From Cladopsammia gracilis (Eukaryota; Cnidaria; Anthozoa; Scleractinia; Dendrophylliidae), in the NCBI GenBank assembly GCA_022457155.1, contig JAJGOT010000208.1, forward strand, positions 1,198,001 through 1,262,000: a stretch of 64,000 nt of DNA, read 5' to 3'. The notes under the pieces were generated by a model, which did no database searches, had not been told where the DNA came from, and saw only the letters and a list, made by a program, of their open reading frames with translations. Shown here piece by piece: positions 61,633-64,000 of the stretch. Made by a program: the position numbers and the translations under genes. Within the stretch, counting starts at the first letter, position 1. Each line of letters begins with the position of its first letter.

Positions 61633-64000
61633 GTGCTCTTTCAAACCTCCATTTAAAAAAAAATTCGACGGACATCCACCATTTTGGATTTTCCCTGAGA
61701 CACAATCCGTTAGCATAAATGACGTGATATAAGAAGTTTTGCAGTTTACAATGCATTTTAGGGCCATTTCAAATCACACGGCCCTTTCTGAATTTTCTCG
61801 AATCGAGAGAACCTTTTTTTACAACAAAATATACAGTACATACATCATATTAAGTTCTTATTTAAATGTTTTTAAAATCGATTTTGACAAGCTGCACAAC
61901 AAAAATACGTGTAAACAACACGGCTCAAGACTGTTCACAGTCCCCTATTTTCCCGCATGTTCGTCGAGTTCGATCCTTCATTTTCGGATTCATTTAGCCG
62001 CCATTTTGAATGTCACGGCGCGATAAAAACTGGAGAGAGTATAAAAACTGCTCGCTCCCCAACCCCTCACGCTGTAACCCCAACACCCGTCCCCGCGGGA
62101 TTTTTACACTCTCCCCAGCTTTCACTCGCCATGAAAAACAAAAATGGTGGCTGACTCGAACTTGCGATCAATCTCGACTGATCACACGGAAACATAGGGG
62201 ACTGTGAACAGGCTAACACGGCTCTTGCAACTTGTTTCGCCACATATTGTCATTTCTCATCTTGCGCATTTTTTTTTCTCGAGGCAAGTTGCATGACTAT
62301 TGTAACGTGTCACGTTGTACGTGCAACTTGAAACAAAGCTTGTTGAAAGCGTGTTGAATCAAGTTTAAATCGTTTTAAACTTTTCCTTTGTTCTCGAAAA
62401 TGTTGAATGGTGTTGAAGCCGTTTGAACACTGTTCAACATTTGTAGAACACACGCATACTCACATCAGGCCGCAAAAGCCAATATGGCGTCAATCGTTTA
62501 CGATAACTGTAAAGATTCTCCCGAAGATGGAAGCCAAATGGAATCAAATCCAAAGCTGAAGACGAAATCAAAAAAAAAAAAAAAAATCGAAATCGAAATC
62601 TGGACGAGAGCGTGAGTCTGGTTCTAGTTCTTAGTTCCTCGCAATCAAATTTCTCGAAAATTTTGGTTCTTTTGTTGGCGCAATGTTGGAACGGTTTCAA
62701 CGGCCTCCGCACAACTTTGTTTTTGCCTCCAACATTTGCCCAACATCCGTTCAACTTTTGTTGAACGAATGTTGGTCAAATATTTGTACTTTGTCGATCA
62801 TAGAGGTAAATGACCTACTTTGCAAGGGCTACTATCTGCTCCATGTTGCTGTCAAGTGGCTGGATAGTGCTCCGAGCCTCCTCAATGTAACCATGTAGTA
62901 CCTCGTCAGTAGGGGGCTGCCAGGCAGGCACCTCCTCCTGCTGCGCGGTTGAGGTCTCAGATAAAGCGGCCTCTTCTTCCTTCTGTTTCTGCTCCTCTCG
63001 CTCACGCATGATCTTACTTTTGCTGAAGAAAACAAGAAAAAGACGTTCTCAAAACAAGGAAAATCACTGAATTTAAGCTCGTTAGAGGGGCTTTCACGTG
63101 GCAAACTTAATGTCACATCAACAGTTGGCGACAAATAGAATTTGTTTCTATTCTAGCCAACGTTTTCGCCAACTTTCTTGAGTTGGCAAACTCGAATTTG
63201 ACGTGTTAACGTTTGCTACAAATTCAGTATGTGCCACCTTGTTCACAGGGTACCCACTCTTCCTCCCTCGAGATGAAAGAACCCAAAGAAGGAGATTGAG
63301 ATGTGTGGATGTTTGTCGTGTGAAAACATGAGATTACCGTCTTTTTGGAGTTTGCCAACACGAGTTGCCAACTTTAGTTGGTCATGTGAAGGCGCCCGAA
63401 GATGGTGATACACAGACGTCTTTTATCTCCTTTGCTTCATATGAGACGTCTGCGCGAAGGCTACACGGCAGTTTCAAATCGTACTAGCGACGAGGATCAA
63501 CAGGGATAGCAGGCGATGTGGATCAACAGGGATACAAGGCGACGTGGAGCTACACGGTTACCAGTTTCATTTGTCACTTCACACGGGAGTCCTATGTGCT
63601 CTACATTTTAGCAATGTCGAAAATAGCGACCAACTGAAACTAGTGAGCTATTCTAAACTGTTGTTATCAAGACTTGGTCGACTCGTCAAATCAGTAAACG
63701 ATGGCTTTCCCGAAAGTAATCATTGAAATGAATGAATGAAAGATTTATTTAAGGAGGAAACCACATCACCCATGGGTGGTTTTCATGAGGGACCTCCATA
63801 TACGAAAATGAAGTGTGTTAAAACCAGAGGTTACGACTATCTTTAACTTCGGAATTTCACAGTAAAACCACAACAAGGTAAAAGTTGGCGCACAAACCTC
63901 TTTAAGTCCCTGGTGGATTTTGTTCCCTTTCCTAGTCTCTCCATGCTTTTCTCTGGCTCCTTGGGCACAAGAAGAACTGGCGAAGGAGTTTTCCTGCGAC
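57984..64000 (-). CDS. ARMC3: ARMC3, 3' part (last five exons; 5' end outside window)
   Basis: Five minus-strand exons (63898-64000, 62819-63022, 59687-59849, 58719-58811, 57984-58094) join in phases 2, 2, 0 and 0 to give 223 residues and a stop. Seen: a basic, glutamate-rich linker (REREEQKQKEEEAA), then KMGGPVDRESLSTFSYEL, GIFYHRALLFKALADRIALS, CSLVRGEYNRAWNEVML and YIVDLMHIPGRLM. This is the C-terminal EDR1/CTR1-type domain of ARMC3; the armadillo repeats would lie beyond position 64000. Known: ARMC3 is enriched in testis and ciliated cells and linked to sperm flagellum formation. It converges with CCDC150. Confidence 0.9.
58719..58811 (-). CDS. ARMC3: ARMC3 exon, EDR1-like domain
   Basis: 31 codons, phase 0 to 0, ALADRIALSCSLVRGEYNRA onward to CDEAQ. 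The LADRIxLxCxLVRG motif is the hallmark of the EDR1/CTR1 family. Confidence 0.92.
59687..59849 (-). CDS. ARMC3: ARMC3 exon, EDR1-like domain core
   Basis: 163 nt, phase 2 to 0, FVSDKMGGPVDRESLSTFSY to HRALLFK. Acceptor TTTCTTTGCAG, donor TTTAAG|GTAAAG. Confidence 0.9.
60379..61626 (+). mobile_element. 5'-truncated LINE (Jockey/CR1-like RT C-terminus) with poly(A) tail
   Basis: The open frame from about 60379 to 61056 carries YVKYLGVLIDENLSW, the conserved end of the reverse transcriptase palm/thumb, then QPYLLYGIVAWG and VKVWNSLP, typical of the C-terminal part of non-LTR elements. The 5' RT and endonuclease are missing. A 3'UTR interrupted by a MITE ends in AAACAGTTGAAACAGTTG and an A run at 61598-61626. 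It lies in an ARMC3 intron, antisense to the gene. Confidence 0.85.
61185..61483. mobile_element. 299-bp MITE nested in the LINE 3'UTR
   Basis: Ends CAGCTGTTTGATTAAACGTT and its inverse; about 65-bp arms also include CTACGCGACCAGACCGAAA. Flanked by TA. LINE 3'UTR continues on both sides, so the MITE arrived later. Confidence 0.85.
62819..63022 (-). CDS. ARMC3: ARMC3 exon, linker and start of EDR1-like domain
   Basis: 204 nt, phase 2 in and 2 out. KSKIMREREEQKQKEEEAAL, then WQPPTDEVLHGYIEEARSTI. The donor AA|GTAGGT, not the in-frame-stop alternative 3 nt later, joins (AA)C to give asparagine. Confidence 0.85.
63085..63397. mobile_element. Word-repeat foldback element, GAGTTGGCAAA words, copy 2
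   Basis: GAGGGGCTTTCACGTGGCAA at the left and GTCATGTGAAGGCGCCC at the right. TTGAGTTGGCAAACTCG and GGAGTTTGCCAACACGAG match 46437-46808. In an ARMC3 intron. Confidence 0.6.
63898..64000 (-). CDS. ARMC3: ARMC3 exon (first in window, cut by window end)
   Basis: Reads RRKTPSPVLLVPKEPEKSME to RDLK with split serine codon AG|C; donor AG|GTTTGT. Basic, serine/proline-rich linker upstream of the EDR1-like domain. The alternative frames either stop or do not join the next exon. Confidence 0.75.

Overview
The window looks like nuclear DNA of an anthozoan cnidarian, most likely a stony coral. It is AT-rich, its genes have many short exons with GT-AG introns, and the introns are crowded with small inverted-repeat transposons. 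The first gene joins a GT4 glycosyltransferase domain to a NACHT-LRR receptor, a combination I recall from coral NLR surveys. Species cannot be fixed from the sequence alone.

Three genes account for all coding sequence I can defend. (1) Positions 115-15830, plus strand: a five-exon NOD-like receptor gene. Exon 1 encodes a complete GT4-type glycosyltransferase domain with an intact E-x7-E motif. Three small linker exons related to each other follow. One large exon then carries the NACHT ATPase and 15 leucine-rich repeats. All four junctions are phase 1, and the model gives an open 1404-residue protein. (2) Positions 19426-56471, plus strand: a 27-exon coiled-coil protein of 1135 residues. Every exon joins in frame, and I assign it to CCDC150 from its N-terminus, length and coiled-coil character. 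(3) Positions 57984-64000, minus strand: the last five exons (223 residues) of ARMC3, including the C-terminal EDR1-like domain; its 5' part lies beyond the window. Genes 2 and 3 converge tail to tail with about 0.7 kb between stop codons or less than 0.4 kb between predicted poly(A) signals.

Most remaining sequence is mobile DNA. NLR introns hold a 1,016-bp TIR element nested in a hairpin MITE, several other foldbacks, and a GIY-YIG endonuclease gene with a Penelope-type 3' motif. CCDC150 introns hold more than a dozen foldback elements, two TTAA-flanked piggyBac-like elements, a 560-bp TIR element containing a tRNA-like Pol III module (two copies), tRNA-derived SINE-like units, an 88-bp minisatellite of about 19 copies and a 65-bp minisatellite of about 7. 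An ARMC3 intron holds a 5'-truncated LINE interrupted by a MITE. A CRE-bearing MITE sits immediately after the ARMC3 stop codon and again downstream of the NLR.

The NLR is probably a cytosolic sensor of microbial or damage signals: LRRs would sense, NACHT would oligomerise on ATP, and the glycosyltransferase sits where the effector usually is. That role is inferred. CCDC150 and ARMC3 belong to families associated with sperm or ciliary tissues, so their convergent pairing may be functional or accidental.
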